A DNA stretch of 64,000 bases from Rhodospirillaceae bacterium. GTDB taxonomy: Bacteria > Pseudomonadota > Alphaproteobacteria > Rhodospirillales > Rhodospirillaceae. Both the position numbers and the translations under genes were made by a program. Shown here piece after piece: positions 1-8,748 of this stretch (position 1 is its first letter; each line of letters opens with the position of its first letter). The stretch is from NCBI GenBank assembly GCA_947476695.1, contig CANJRD010000005.1, forward strand, positions 62,001 to 126,000, in the 5' to 3' direction. The notes beneath the pieces were generated by a model. It ran no database searches. It saw only the letters and a program-made list of their open reading frames with translations, and had not been told where the DNA came from.

Positions 1-2
1 GC

Positions 3-62
3 CACGGTTTAGCCTACAAACGCGCGGCGGTCGATACGCCGACGGCGACGAACAAGCGCTAA
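3..62 (+). CDS. 3' end of an unidentified gene (partial)
   Basis: The frame starting at base 3 is open from the window edge to a TAA and would encode the last 19 residues of a protein, ending PTATNKR. It stops 20 bases before the next gene on the same strand, a spacing typical of an operon. Nothing in so short a tail identifies a family. The frame of the following gene is also open to the window edge, so this tail may not be real. Confidence 0.3.
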   Translation, partial: HGLAYKRAAVDTPTATNKR

Positions 63-82
63 AAAAACAGCGCGAGAAGCCG

Positions 83-1204
83 ATGGCAAACATCCCAAAT
101 TCGACATCGATGGATTACAAGGCCGCCGGGGTCGATTACGCCAAGATCGACCCCCTGAAGATCGATGCCCAGCGGGCCGCCAAGGCCACCGCCGGCAATC
201 TGGCCAAGACCGGGTATACCGAGATCGCCGCCAGCCGCGGAGAGTCGGCCTACGTCATCGACATGGGCGACGTGCTGCTCGCCTCGATCACCGAATGCCT
301 CGGCACCAAGGTCCTGATCGCCGACGCCATGCGGCCGATCACCGGCAAGACCTATTTCGATTCCCTCGCCCAGGACACCCTGGCGATGGCGATCAACGAC
401 ATCATCACCGTCGGCGCGACCCCGGTGTCCGTGCAGGCCTATTGGGCGGCCGGCTCCAGCGAATGGTTCGACGACAAGCAACGCGCGCACGATCTGGTGC
501 AGGGCTGGAAGGCCGCCTGCGACCACTGCAACGTCAGCTGGGGCGGCGGCGAAACGCCCAGCCTGGTGGGCGTCGTCAATCCGGACACCATCGACCTCGC
601 CGCATCCTGCATCGGCGTGGTGCGACCGCGCGAGCGCCTGACCATCGCCGACAAGCTGGCGGCGGGCGATGCCATCGTGCTTCTGGCCGCGAGCGGTATC
701 CACGCCAACGGTGTGTCGCTCGCCCGTAAGGTCGCCGCTGAAACCGCCTCCGGCTACAGCGCGAAATTGAGCGACGGACGCCTGTACGGCGACGCGCTGC
801 TCGATCCGACCGTGCTCTATTCGCCGATCACCGAAGCGCTGTATGCCGGCGGCATCGTTCCGAATTATTGCGCCAACATCACCGGCCATGGCTGGCGCAA
901 GCTGATGCGCCATCCGGCGAGTTTCACATATCGCTTCCACACCGTCCCGCCGGTCCCGCCGGTCCTCGGGTACCTGCAGCAGGCCGCGCGCATGAGCGAT
1001 GCGGAAGCCTACGGCACGTTCAACATGGGCGCGGGCTTCGCGCTCTTCGTTCCGGCTGCGGATGCGGAGAAAACCGCACGCATCGCCGCCGACAACGGCG
1101 TCGCCGCCTGGGTGGCCGGCGTTGTCGAAACGGGCCCGAAGCAGGTCGTCATCGAGCCGCTCGGTGTGACCTTCACGGACGCGGACCTGCATTTGCGCGC
1201 TTAG
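83..1204 (+). CDS. PurM/AIR synthase-family protein (divergent)
   Basis: A 373-residue protein of the PurM superfamily, whose best-known member cyclises FGAM to AIR in purine synthesis using ATP. Family landmarks are GTK (74-76), an ND-IITVGATP stretch near 105-113, GGGET (154-158), GDAIVLLAASGIHANG (about 195-210) and ITGHG (266-270), the counterpart of ITGGG in ordinary PurM. The N-terminus and the DGVGTK region differ from textbook PurM, here ECLGTK. It may therefore be a divergent PurM or a PurM-like enzyme with another substrate. purN lies 0.9 kb away but convergent, not in the usual purM-purN pair. The ATG at 83 follows a GAGAAG ribosome-binding site. Confidence 0.75.
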   Translation: MANIPNSTSMDYKAAGVDYAKIDPLKIDAQRAAKATAGNLAKTGYTEIAASRGESAYVIDMGDVLLASITECLGTKVLIADAMRPITGKTYFDSLAQDTLAMAINDIITVGATPVSVQAYWAAGSSEWFDDKQRAHDLVQGWKAACDHCNVSWGGGETPSLVGVVNPDTIDLAASCIGVVRPRERLTIADKLAAGDAIVLLAASGIHANGVSLARKVAAETASGYSAKLSDGRLYGDALLDPTVLYSPITEALYAGGIVPNYCANITGHGWRKLMRHPASFTYRFHTVPPVPPVLGYLQQAARMSDAEAYGTFNMGAGFALFVPAADAEKTARIAADNGVAAWVAGVVETGPKQVVIEPLGVTFTDADLHLRA

Positions 1205-1210
1205 CCGCGC

Positions 1211-2098
1211 ATGACCCGTCTCCGCGCCGACGCCCTTCTCCTTCTCACCGCCATCATCTGGGGCACGGCCTTCGTCGCGCAGAAAGCGGCGAACGAGACG
1301 ATGGGACCGATCACCTTCGTCGGCGCGCGGTTCCTGCTCTCGGCCATCGTCGTTCTGCCCCTCGCCATCCGCGAAGCGCGCGTCGCCCCGGCCCCCATAA
1401 CGGCACGCGACAGCTGGCAGGCCGGCCTGATCGGACTTTGTCTGTTGATCGGCTCCTGCCTCCAGCAGACGGCGCTGCTCACAACCACCGCCACCAACGC
1501 CGGCTTCCTCACCGCGCTCTATGTCGTGCTCGTGCCCGTCACAACCTGGCTTCTCACGCGCCGACGTATCGGCGGCACAATCGTGCTGGCCTGCCTGGTA
1601 TCGATTGGCGGCGCGTGGCTGCTGAGCGCCCATAGCAACACGCAAGGAATTGCGGTGGGCGATGTCATGCTGATCGTCTCCGACATCGCCTGGGCCTTCG
1701 GCATCAGCTTGATCGCCGTCTTCCTCACGCGCACGCCACGGCCGATGTTTCTGTCCTGCCTGCAGTATGCGGTGACGGCCATCCTCGGCCTGGCCGCCGC
1801 GCTGATCTTCGAGACGCCGGACTGGGCCGGCATCGAAACCGCGCTGTTGCCGCTGCTCTACGCCGGCGTGATCTCGGGCGGCATCGCCTTCACGTTGCAG
1901 AACGTGGCGCAGCGCCATACGCCCGCGCCCGAGGCCGCCTTGATCATGTCGCTTGAAAGCGTCTTCGCGGCCATCGCCGGCGCGATTGTGCTGAACGAAC
2001 GCCTGAGCGCCATCGCCACCGTCGGCTGCGCTTTGATTCTGGCGGGCGTGTTGATCGCGGAAATCGGACCGCTGTTCCGACGCAAGTCCGCCCTATAG
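1211..2098 (+). CDS. DMT-superfamily (EamA) transporter
   Basis: A 295-residue integral inner-membrane protein with about ten hydrophobic helices arranged as two EamA halves. It opens with a helix containing IIWGTAFVAQKAA, and the second half carries PEAALIMSLESVFAAIAGAI, the typical EamA repeat signature ending in a glycine-rich helix. Members export amino acids, nucleotides or drugs; the substrate cannot be told from sequence. It starts 6 bases after the PurM-like gene and is probably cotranscribed with it. Its TAG abuts the stop codon of the convergent purN at the palindrome CTATAG. Confidence 0.85.
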   Translation: MTRLRADALLLLTAIIWGTAFVAQKAANETMGPITFVGARFLLSAIVVLPLAIREARVAPAPITARDSWQAGLIGLCLLIGSCLQQTALLTTTATNAGFLTALYVVLVPVTTWLLTRRRIGGTIVLACLVSIGGAWLLSAHSNTQGIAVGDVMLIVSDIAWAFGISLIAVFLTRTPRPMFLSCLQYAVTAILGLAAALIFETPDWAGIETALLPLLYAGVISGGIAFTLQNVAQRHTPAPEAALIMSLESVFAAIAGAIVLNERLSAIATVGCALILAGVLIAEIGPLFRRKSAL

Positions 2099-2713
2099 GC
2101 GGTCGAGGTCGATCTCGCCGGAAAAGATGCGCTTCAGCGTTTCGGGATACAGCGTCTGCTCACGCCCTTGAACGCGCGTGGCCAGCGTTTCGGGCGTATC
2201 GCCGGGCTCTACGGCAACCTTGGCCTGCGCCACCACAGGGCCGTGATCATACTCGCCGTCGACGACATGGATGGTGCAACCGGTCTCGGTGTCGCCGGCC
2301 TTCAGCACCGCCTCGTGGACAAGGCGACCGTACATTCCCTTGCCCCCGTGCTTGGGCAGCAGCGCCGGGTGGACGTTCAGGACGCGGCCACGGAAGGCGC
2401 CGAGGGTCTCGGGCCCCAGCTTGCGCATGTAGCCGGCCATGATCACGAGATCGGCGCCGGCCATCGCCAGTGCCGCCGCGATCGCCGCATCGGCCGCCGC
2501 GTCGGAGCCTTCGGTCTTGGCGCTGATGTGATGGGCGGCGAGTTTATTATCCCGCGCCCAGGCAAGGGCGCCGGAATCGCCGTTGTTGCTGATGACCAGC
2601 AACGGCTGCGCCCGCAGGACACCCGACTTACATGCGGCCACGATGGCGCGCATGTTGGTGCCGTTATGCGAGGCGAGGAACGCGAGGCTGGGGCGCGCCG
2701 GGAACTTGGCCAT
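2093..2713 (-). CDS. purN: Phosphoribosylglycinamide formyltransferase
   Basis: PurN transfers a formyl group from 10-formyl-THF to GAR in the third step of purine synthesis. At 206 residues it has the usual length. It shows the N-terminal SHNGTNMRAI phosphate-binding region, LVIMAGYMRKLG, and the active-site segment NVHPALLPKHGGKGMYG with catalytic Asn and His. The essential Asp follows in the late VDGEYDHGPVVAQ stretch. It lies upstream of nothing in a pur operon; ndk precedes it 23 bases upstream on the same strand, so the two nucleotide genes may be cotranscribed. Confidence 0.95.
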   Translation of the reverse strand: MAKFPARPSLAFLASHNGTNMRAIVAACKSGVLRAQPLLVISNNGDSGALAWARDNKLAAHHISAKTEGSDAAADAAIAAALAMAGADLVIMAGYMRKLGPETLGAFRGRVLNVHPALLPKHGGKGMYGRLVHEAVLKAGDTETGCTIHVVDGEYDHGPVVAQAKVAVEPGDTPETLATRVQGREQTLYPETLKRIFSGEIDLDRL

Positions 2714-2736
2714 GGCGCGCGCCTCGCCTGATGTCG

Positions 2737-3159
2737 TTAGCCGACGATCTCGATGGCGGCGAAGAAGTACGAGATCTCACGCGCCGCGCTGGTCGGCGAA
2801 TCGGAGCCGTGCGCCGAGTTGGCGTCGATCGATTCCGCGAAGGTCTTGCGGATCGTGCCTTCGGCGGCGTTGGCCGGGTTGGTGGCGCCCATGATCTCAC
2901 GGTTCTTGGCGATGGCGTTCTCGCCTTCCAGAACCTGGACCACGACCGGGCCGGACGACATGAAGTCGGTCAGGCCGTTGAAGAAGCCCTTGCCGGCGTG
3001 TTCGGCGTAGAAGCCTTCGGCCTGCGCCTTGGTCAGGTGGATGCGCTTCTGCGCCACGATACGCAGGCCGCCGGCTTCCAGCATGGTGTTGATCTTGCCG
3101 GTCAGGTTACGGCGCGTGGCATCGGGCTTGAGGATCGAAAGGGTGCGTTCAGTGGCCAT
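2737..3159 (-). CDS. ndk: Nucleoside diphosphate kinase
   Basis: Ndk equalises NTP and dNTP pools by a phospho-histidine ping-pong mechanism. The 140-residue protein begins [13 protein letters not shown], the conserved start of the family. It contains the catalytic-His motif NSAHGSDS near residue 116, followed by [10 protein letters not shown]. Length is standard. The promoter described at 3220-3248 lies about 60 bases upstream. purN follows on the same strand after 23 bases. Confidence 0.97.
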   Translation of the reverse strand: MATERTLSILKPDATRRNLTGKINTMLEAGGLRIVAQKRIHLTKAQAEGFYAEHAGKGFFNGLTDFMSSGPVVVQVLEGENAIAKNREIMGATNPANAAEGTIRKTFAESIDANSAHGSDSPTSAAREISYFFAAIEIVG

Positions 3160-3219
3160 GGAAACCTTCTTTGAAGCTGTCTGGAGGGTGCGGCCCTGCG
3201 GCCCGCGAAATACGGCGGC

Positions 3220-3248
3220 GTTATAGACGAGCCCCCTGGCAGAGGCAA
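3220..3248 (-). promoter_or_regulatory. Candidate sigma-70 promoter of ndk
   Basis: Read on the minus strand, TTGCCT (3248-3243) and TATAAC (3225-3220) are separated by exactly 17 bases. They match the housekeeping consensus at 4 and 5 of 6 positions. The predicted start lies about 55 bases before the ndk ATG. Confidence 0.55.
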
Positions 3249-3271
3249 CCTGAGCCGGTTTTCGGCCCTTT

Positions 3272-3718
3272 CTAGGTGTTTCGCTCCTGCCACCCGGTCT
3301 CGGTCTGCTGCCAGTAGTGCAGCTCGTGGCCGGCGGCCTTCGCCCCGGCCCAGCGTTCGCGGGCGGCGGCGGTGGAGTCGGGATTGGTGCCGTCGAACAG
3401 GTCGAGACAGCGGTCGAAGGAGGCCAGCTGGGCCGACGCCATACCGTCGGTCAGCACCAGGATGCGGGCGCCGTTGGGGTTTTCATCCTGGGTGGTCAGC
3501 CAGATCGGCTGGTCCTTGGCAAAACCATCTTTGGACGTGCCGTGCGGAACCCAGGATTCGGATGTGTATATCCACAGATGCGTCGCCAGCGCCTCGACGC
3601 GGTCTTCGGACGCGGCCAGCACCACCGCGCGCTGGCCGGTCTGCACGACCTTCTCCAGAAGCTGCGGCAGCGCCCGCTCAAGCGGCGAGGTCTGCAGGTG
3701 ATAGAAGTCGACCCGCAT
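3272..3718 (-). CDS. holC: DNA polymerase III chi subunit
   Basis: HolC belongs to the clamp-loader side of the replicase and contacts SSB. The 148-residue protein starts [18 protein letters not shown], the standard alphaproteobacterial HolC start. It continues with [16 protein letters not shown] and [18 protein letters not shown], the chi-family core. The reading frame stays open 34 codons further upstream, but that part lies inside the degP gene and is not HolC-like, so the ATG at 3718 is used. It follows the degP-like gene after 10 bases on the same strand; the pepA gene often found before holC is absent here. Confidence 0.9.
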   Translation of the reverse strand: MRVDFYHLQTSPLERALPQLLEKVVQTGQRAVVLAASEDRVEALATHLWIYTSESWVPHGTSKDGFAKDQPIWLTTQDENPNGARILVLTDGMASAQLASFDRCLDLFDGTNPDSTAAARERWAGAKAAGHELHYWQQTETGWQERNT

Positions 3719-3728
3719 GCGTTCTCGG

Positions 3729-5210
3729 TCAGCCGTCGATCTTGATGCCCAGGAAGCGCACGTTGTCCCCCGACACCACGCGCAACAGCACGGACTTGCG
3801 ACCGGCCTTCTTCGCGGCATCGATGGCGGTTTGCGCTTCCAACACGTTCGTCACCGGTGTCTGCTGGATCTCATCGATCACGTCGCCACGCTTCAGCCCT
3901 TTGGCCGCCGCGTCGCCATCATCGTCGACGTCCATCACCACCAGCCCCTTGATGTCGCCGGGGATGTCGTAGCGCTCGCGCGCAGCGTCGGTAATCTCGC
4001 TCACGCCGATATTGAGACCACGCAACTCGGTGCGGGACAACTGCACCGGCTTGTCAGCCTTGTCGTTCTCCGCGCCGGGCGTGGCCTCTTCCTTCAGCTC
4101 GGCCACGCGCATCTTCAGCGAAAGCTGCTTGCCCTTGCGCCACACCAGCACATCGACCGTGCGGTCCACCTGCGTGGCGGCGACAACGCGCGGCAGCTCG
4201 CGCATGCGCTGGATCGCCTTGCCGTCGAACGACAGGATGACGTCGGAGGCCTGCAAGCCGATCTTGGCTGCCGGGCCGTCCGGATCGACTTGACTGACCA
4301 TCGCGCCGCGACCGCGATCAAGACCGAGGCTTTCGGCGATCTCGGGCGTCACGGTCTGGATCTTCACGCCCAACCAGCCGCGCCGTGTACGGCCATGCTT
4401 GCGCAAGTCGTCGATCACCGGGCGCACAAGATTGGCCGAGGCGGCGAAACCCACGCCGGCGTTGCCGCCGGTGACGGAATAGATCGCGGTGTTAATGCCG
4501 ATGACCTGACCGTCGAGGTTGATCAGCGGCCCGCCTGAGTTGCCGCGGTTGATCGCCGCGTCGGTCTGCAGGAAGTCGTCGTACTGGCCGGCGTTGATGT
4601 CGCGCGCGCGCGCCGAAATGATGCCCGCCGAGACGGATCCGCCGAGGCCGAACGGATTGCCGATCGCGATCACCCACTGGCCGACGCGGGCGGTGTCGGA
4701 GTTGCCCCACGGCAGCGCCTTCAGTTCATGCTTGGTCTCGACCTTGAGCAAAGCCACGTCGACCTTCGGATCGCGGCCGATCAGCTTCGCATCGAGCACC
4801 GTGTCGTCATGCAGGATGACCGAGATCTTGTCGGCGTTCTCGATGACGTGGTTGTTGGTGACGATGTAGCCGGATTTGTCGATGATGAACCCTGAGCCCA
4901 GCGACGTCTGCTTGCGCTTGCTGGGCTTCGCGGGGCTGCCGTCGTCGCCGCCGCCGCCGCGACGCTTCTCGAAGTAGTCGCGGAACCATTCTTCCAGCGG
5001 GGCCTCCTGATCGAGGTCCTCGCCGCCCTTTTTAGGCTGCACGATCTGCGTGGTGGAGATGTTCACCACCGACGGCAGCATCTTCTCGGCGATGTCCTCG
5101 AACCCATCGGGACGCGCCATCGCTGGCGTCACCAGGGAGACGGGGGCCGGACCTGCCGCGACAAGCGCGAGCGCGGCAACAATGGCGGCGCGACGGAACG
5201 AGACTTTCAC
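3729..5210 (-). CDS. Periplasmic Do/DegP-family serine protease
   Basis: An HtrA-type protease/chaperone that degrades misfolded envelope proteins. With the GTG at 5210 as start it is 493 residues, beginning with a clean signal peptide (about 1-31, ending PAMA). The chymotrypsin-like domain carries His121 (TNNHV), Asp151 (VDVALL) and Ser225 (RGNSGGPL). Two PDZ domains follow, near 260-345 and 390-485. The frame extends to another GTG at 5237, but that codon sits against a large hairpin with no Shine-Dalgarno, whereas AGGGAG lies 9 bases before 5210. It is downstream of hflK-hflC on the same strand, a usual arrangement linking membrane and periplasmic quality control. Confidence 0.94.
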   Translation of the reverse strand: MKVSFRRAAIVAALALVAAGPAPVSLVTPAMARPDGFEDIAEKMLPSVVNISTTQIVQPKKGGEDLDQEAPLEEWFRDYFEKRRGGGGDDGSPAKPSKRKQTSLGSGFIIDKSGYIVTNNHVIENADKISVILHDDTVLDAKLIGRDPKVDVALLKVETKHELKALPWGNSDTARVGQWVIAIGNPFGLGGSVSAGIISARARDINAGQYDDFLQTDAAINRGNSGGPLINLDGQVIGINTAIYSVTGGNAGVGFAASANLVRPVIDDLRKHGRTRRGWLGVKIQTVTPEIAESLGLDRGRGAMVSQVDPDGPAAKIGLQASDVILSFDGKAIQRMRELPRVVAATQVDRTVDVLVWRKGKQLSLKMRVAELKEEATPGAENDKADKPVQLSRTELRGLNIGVSEITDAARERYDIPGDIKGLVVMDVDDDGDAAAKGLKRGDVIDEIQQTPVTNVLEAQTAIDAAKKAGRKSVLLRVVSGDNVRFLGIKIDG

Positions 5211-5242
5211 GTTCGGCTTCTCCCTGGTCGAGACCACATAAC

Positions 5243-5285
5243 GAAGCCATCAGGGCCGATGCGATGCATCGGCCCTGATGGCTTC
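5243..5285 (-). terminator. Perfect 20-bp stem hairpin between hflC and the degP-like gene
   Basis: Two perfectly complementary 20-base arms (5243-5262 and 5266-5285) flank a 3-base loop. The hairpin sits 17 bases past the hflC stop and about 33 bases before the degP-like start. No U-tract follows on the minus strand, so it is either a Rho-type or partial terminator, or an mRNA-stabilising/processing structure that sets the ratio of hflKC to protease. Confidence 0.75.
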
Positions 5286-5301
5286 ATCCGTGTTCTGCCC
5301 G

Positions 5302-6168
5302 TTATCTTGCCGGGCCGCGGTTGAAATATTTGAAGAACTCGCTGTCCGGGCTCAGCACCATCGTGGTGCCGGTGCCGAGGCTCGCGCGGTAAGCCTCCAG
5401 CGCCCGGAAGTAGTTGTAGAACTCGGCGTCCCTGGCTTGGGCCGCGTTCAGAAGACGGCGGCTTTCCGCTTCGCCTTCACCGATCAGGATCTGAGACTGA
5501 CGCTGGGCGTCGGCGATCTTCACGGTGCGTTCGCGGTCGGCATCGGCCTCGATCTCGGTCTTCTGCTTCTGGCCCAGGCCGCGCATCTGCGCGGCTTCCG
5601 CCACACGGTCGGAGCGCATGCGGTTGTACGTCGCTTGCGTCGTATCCTGCGTGAGATCGGTGCGGCCAATACGCACTTCCACCACCTGGACGCCAAACTC
5701 CGGCGCACGACGGCGGACAGCTTCCGTGATCTGCTGCATGACGCTATCGCGCTTGGCGCCAAGCAGATCGGCGAGATCGGCGCGGCCAAGGGCGTCGCGG
5801 ACGGAGCTGTTCAGGATCGTACCGAAGCGGTCGCGGAACGCGACTTCGGTCTGCACCGTCTGGAAGAACTTCAACGGATCGACGATGCGATAGCGCGCGA
5901 AGGCGTCGACGTTGATACGCCGCTGATCGATCAGCGACATGTCCTGGCCCGGCGGATCGAGGTCGAGGATGCGGGAATCGTAGAAGTACACGACCTGCAC
6001 CATCGGAATCTTGAAATGCAGACCCGGATCGTTGATGACGCGCTTCGGCTCACCAAGCTGGAACACCAGCGCTTGCTGCGCCTGATGCACGGTGAACAGC
6101 GATCCGCTGATGAGCAGGAGCGCCGCGATGACGGCGATGACGAGGCCGACTGTACGAGGAGAGTTCAT
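5302..6168 (-). CDS. hflC: HflC, FtsH protease modulator
   Basis: HflC is an SPFH/prohibitin-family inner-membrane protein that with HflK encloses and modulates the FtsH AAA protease. The 288-residue protein has one N-terminal membrane helix (about 7-25). Next comes the SPFH core (GEPKRVINDPGLHFKIP; DARY-like INVDAFARYRIVDP), then a long charged coiled coil with RSDRVAEAAQMRGLGQKQKTEIEADADRERT, and a C-terminal tail with FKYFN. Its ATG overlaps the hflK stop by one base (TAATG), which indicates translational coupling. Confidence 0.95.
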   Translation of the reverse strand: MNSPRTVGLVIAVIAALLLISGSLFTVHQAQQALVFQLGEPKRVINDPGLHFKIPMVQVVYFYDSRILDLDPPGQDMSLIDQRRINVDAFARYRIVDPLKFFQTVQTEVAFRDRFGTILNSSVRDALGRADLADLLGAKRDSVMQQITEAVRRRAPEFGVQVVEVRIGRTDLTQDTTQATYNRMRSDRVAEAAQMRGLGQKQKTEIEADADRERTVKIADAQRQSQILIGEGEAESRRLLNAAQARDAEFYNYFRALEAYRASLGTGTTMVLSPDSEFFKYFNRGPAR

Positions 6169-7298
6169 TATTTGCCCTCCTTCGCGGCGGGCGTGCGCTT
6201 CTGCAACTCAGGCAGCGGCAGATACGGAACGACGCCGGTGCCGCCCTTGCTGTCCTTGTCGATGAGAACCTTGTCCGCCTTGCCGAGAATTTCCTGCATC
6301 GTTTCGACGTACATGCGTCGGGCCGTCAGGTCCTTGTTCGCGACATAGGTCTGATAGAAGGACGTGAAGCGTGCCGCTTCACCTTCGGCTTCCTTGATCA
6401 GCTTCTCTTTTTCAGCGGTGGCGCCCTGGATCATCTTGGCCGCGTCGCCTTCCGCACGGGGAACGATATCGTTGCGATAAGCCAGCGCTTCGTTGCGAAG
6501 GCGTTCCTGATCCTGCTTGGCGCGCTGCACGTCGTTGAACGCGTCGATCACTTCCTTCGGCGGATCGGCATTTTGGATGCGCAGATCGAGGATCGTCACG
6601 CCGGACTTGTAACCGTCCATGATCGATTGCAGTTCCTCGCGGGCCTGCTGGGCGATGCTGTCGCGCTCGTTCGTCAGCACCGACTGCAACGGATTGCGGC
6701 CGATGATCTCGCGCAGCGCGCTTTCGGCGGCGACCTTCACGGTCACTTCCGGGTCGCGCATGTTGAACAGGAAGTCGCCCGCGTTCTGGATGCGCCACTG
6801 CACGATGAACTTCACGTCGATGATGTTCTGGTCGCCGGTGAGCACGAGGCTTTCCTGGGGCACGTCGCGGACATTCGTCCCGGTGCCGCGGAAGCCGACG
6901 GTGATCTGGTTGGTCTGGGTGACCTTGGGTTTGATGACCTCGCCCGCCGGGCTCGGGAACCAATAATTCAGACCGGGCTGGGTGGTGCGCACGTAGCGGC
7001 CGAACAGAAGCTCGACGCCCTGCTCGTCCGGCTGGATGCGGTAGAAGCCGCTCAGCGCCCACAACAGCACGATGAGTCCCGCAAGGGCCCACAGAGCGCG
7101 CCCGCCGCCGAAACCGCCCGGCATCATCCGGCGCAAGCGGTCCTGGCCACGGCGCAGCATTTCCTCAAGGTCCGGAGGGCCGGAGCCGCCGCCGGTGCCA
7201 CGGTCGCGGCCACCCCACGGGTTATTCCCGCCGCCGCCGCTCCCACCGCCCCATGGGCCACCGCCCCAGGGTCCGCCGCCTTGTTGTTTGTAGAACAA
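6168..7298 (-). CDS. hflK: HflK, FtsH protease modulator
   Basis: The HflC partner, 376 residues. The N-terminus is a Gly/Trp/Pro-rich segment (GGGPWGGGPWGGG...), typical of HflK. A membrane helix (WALAGLIVLLWALSGFY), an SPFH domain (QPDEQGVELLFGRYVRTTQPGLNYW) and a coiled coil with EAEGEAARF follow. The frame is open to 7508, but the extra residues are not HflK-like and run into the mrp promoter region. TTG at 7298 is preceded by GAGG at 9 bases and gives the expected start. It is divergent from mrp across about 240 bases. Confidence 0.92.
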   Translation of the reverse strand: MFYKQQGGGPWGGGPWGGGSGGGGNNPWGGRDRGTGGGSGPPDLEEMLRRGQDRLRRMMPGGFGGGRALWALAGLIVLLWALSGFYRIQPDEQGVELLFGRYVRTTQPGLNYWFPSPAGEVIKPKVTQTNQITVGFRGTGTNVRDVPQESLVLTGDQNIIDVKFIVQWRIQNAGDFLFNMRDPEVTVKVAAESALREIIGRNPLQSVLTNERDSIAQQAREELQSIMDGYKSGVTILDLRIQNADPPKEVIDAFNDVQRAKQDQERLRNEALAYRNDIVPRAEGDAAKMIQGATAEKEKLIKEAEGEAARFTSFYQTYVANKDLTARRMYVETMQEILGKADKVLIDKDSKGGTGVVPYLPLPELQKRTPAAKEGK

Positions 7299-7540
7299 TG
7301 GACTAATCCTCGCCTGCTGCGGTGAGCGTGCCTGGAACGCAACGAACGTCGCGGGCTGGGCCACGCATGTCGCCCGAGAAAGCCGTTCCGTGCAATGCGT
7401 TAAGCAGGCCGTTCGCGTTATAGGCCATCGGCACCCCTGTCGCAAATTGCATCCGAAGGCCCCTGGGGATGGAAACCGGCATATCGGACCGCGCCGGTCC
7501 CGGCGCAAGTTGGCATTTCGATAGAGTTTGAGTGAAACAC

Positions 7541-8641
7541 ATGACCGTGACCGAAGCTGAAGTTATCGCCGCCCTGAAGACAGTGGATTCCGGCACCGCA
7601 GGGATGGACGTCGTGGCCCGCGGCTGGGCCAAGGATATCCTGATCAAGGACGGCCACGTCACCTTCACCCTGGAGGTCCCCCGCGAGATCGGCCCCCGCC
7701 TGGAGCCCGTGCGGGCGGCCGCGGAAAAGGCCGTGCATGACCTCAAGGGCGTGGTCTCGGTCACCGCCGTGTTGACCGCCGCCGCCGCCCCGCAAGCGCC
7801 GAAAGCAGGCCCGAAGGCGCCCGAGCGCCTTCAGTTGCCTAGCGTCAAGTTCCTGGTCGCCGTGGCGTCCGGCAAGGGTGGCGTCGGCAAATCGACGACC
7901 GCGGCGAACCTGGCAATCGCCCTCGCCCGACAAGGGAGAAAGGTGGCGCTGTTCGACGCCGACATCTTCGGCCCCTCGATGCCGCGCATGATGGGGCTGG
8001 CCGGTCAGCGGCCGCAGTCGGACGGCAAGCGCGTCACGCCGCTGGCGAACCACGGCGTCAAAGTCATGTCGATCGGCTTCATGGTGAAGGAAGACGATCC
8101 GATCATCTGGCGCGGGCCGATGGTGATGGGCGCGCTCGAACAGATGTTGCGCGATGTCGAGTGGGGCGAGATCGACGTGATGGTGATCGACATGCCGCCC
8201 GGCACCGGCGACGCGCAGCTGACGATGTCGCAGCGTGTGCCGCTTGCCGGCGCCGTGATCGTCTCGACGCCGCAGGACATCGCCCTGCTCGATGCGCGCA
8301 AGGGCCTCAACATGTTCCGCAAGGTCGAGGTGCCGATCCTCGGGATCATCGAGAACATGAGCTATCACATCTGCACGAACTGCGGTCATCGCGAGGACAT
8401 TTTCGACCACGGCGGCGCGCATCGCACGGCGGACGAATTGGACGCCGAGTTCCTCGGCGAGATTCCGCTCGATCTGAAAATCCGCCAGACCTCCGATGCC
8501 GGCACGCCGCTGACCGCCGCGGCTCCCGACAGCCCGCACGCGAAAGCGTACGGCAAGATCGCGGAACGGCTGTGGGGGAAGCTGAACGGCGAAACACGCA
8601 AGGCCCCACGCATCAGTTTGGGCAACCTGTTCAAACGCTGA
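7541..8641 (+). CDS. Mrp/ApbC-family Fe-S cluster carrier ATPase
   Basis: A 366-residue P-loop NTPase that binds and transfers Fe-S clusters to apoproteins. An N-terminal MIP18/DUF59-like domain (about 1-80) is followed by an Ala/Pro linker and the ATPase. The deviant Walker A is GKGGVGKST (111-119), followed by DADIFGPSMPRM and DMPPGTGD. Near the C-terminal third is the cluster-binding CTNCGH motif. GTG at 7532 is in frame, but the ATG at 7541 gives the typical MTVTEAEVIAALK start. Confidence 0.93.
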   Translation: MTVTEAEVIAALKTVDSGTAGMDVVARGWAKDILIKDGHVTFTLEVPREIGPRLEPVRAAAEKAVHDLKGVVSVTAVLTAAAAPQAPKAGPKAPERLQLPSVKFLVAVASGKGGVGKSTTAANLAIALARQGRKVALFDADIFGPSMPRMMGLAGQRPQSDGKRVTPLANHGVKVMSIGFMVKEDDPIIWRGPMVMGALEQMLRDVEWGEIDVMVIDMPPGTGDAQLTMSQRVPLAGAVIVSTPQDIALLDARKGLNMFRKVEVPILGIIENMSYHICTNCGHREDIFDHGGAHRTADELDAEFLGEIPLDLKIRQTSDAGTPLTAAAPDSPHAKAYGKIAERLWGKLNGETRKAPRISLGNLFKR

Positions 8642-8748
8642 CGCGTAACTCTCCCGACGCGCGGGGGGCCTGCGAAATCGGCAGCTACTACTAAGGTTAA
8701 AGTTCCCCCGCCGCGCGAGTGATGCGGATTTTGGGGGTTCCCGTGACG

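Noticed and set aside
59-1918. 619-codon open frame on the minus strand
   Set aside because: It is antisense to the PurM-like and DMT genes, has no homologous motif, is rich in Arg/Gly/Asp as expected of GC-rich antisense frames, and lacks a plausible start site.
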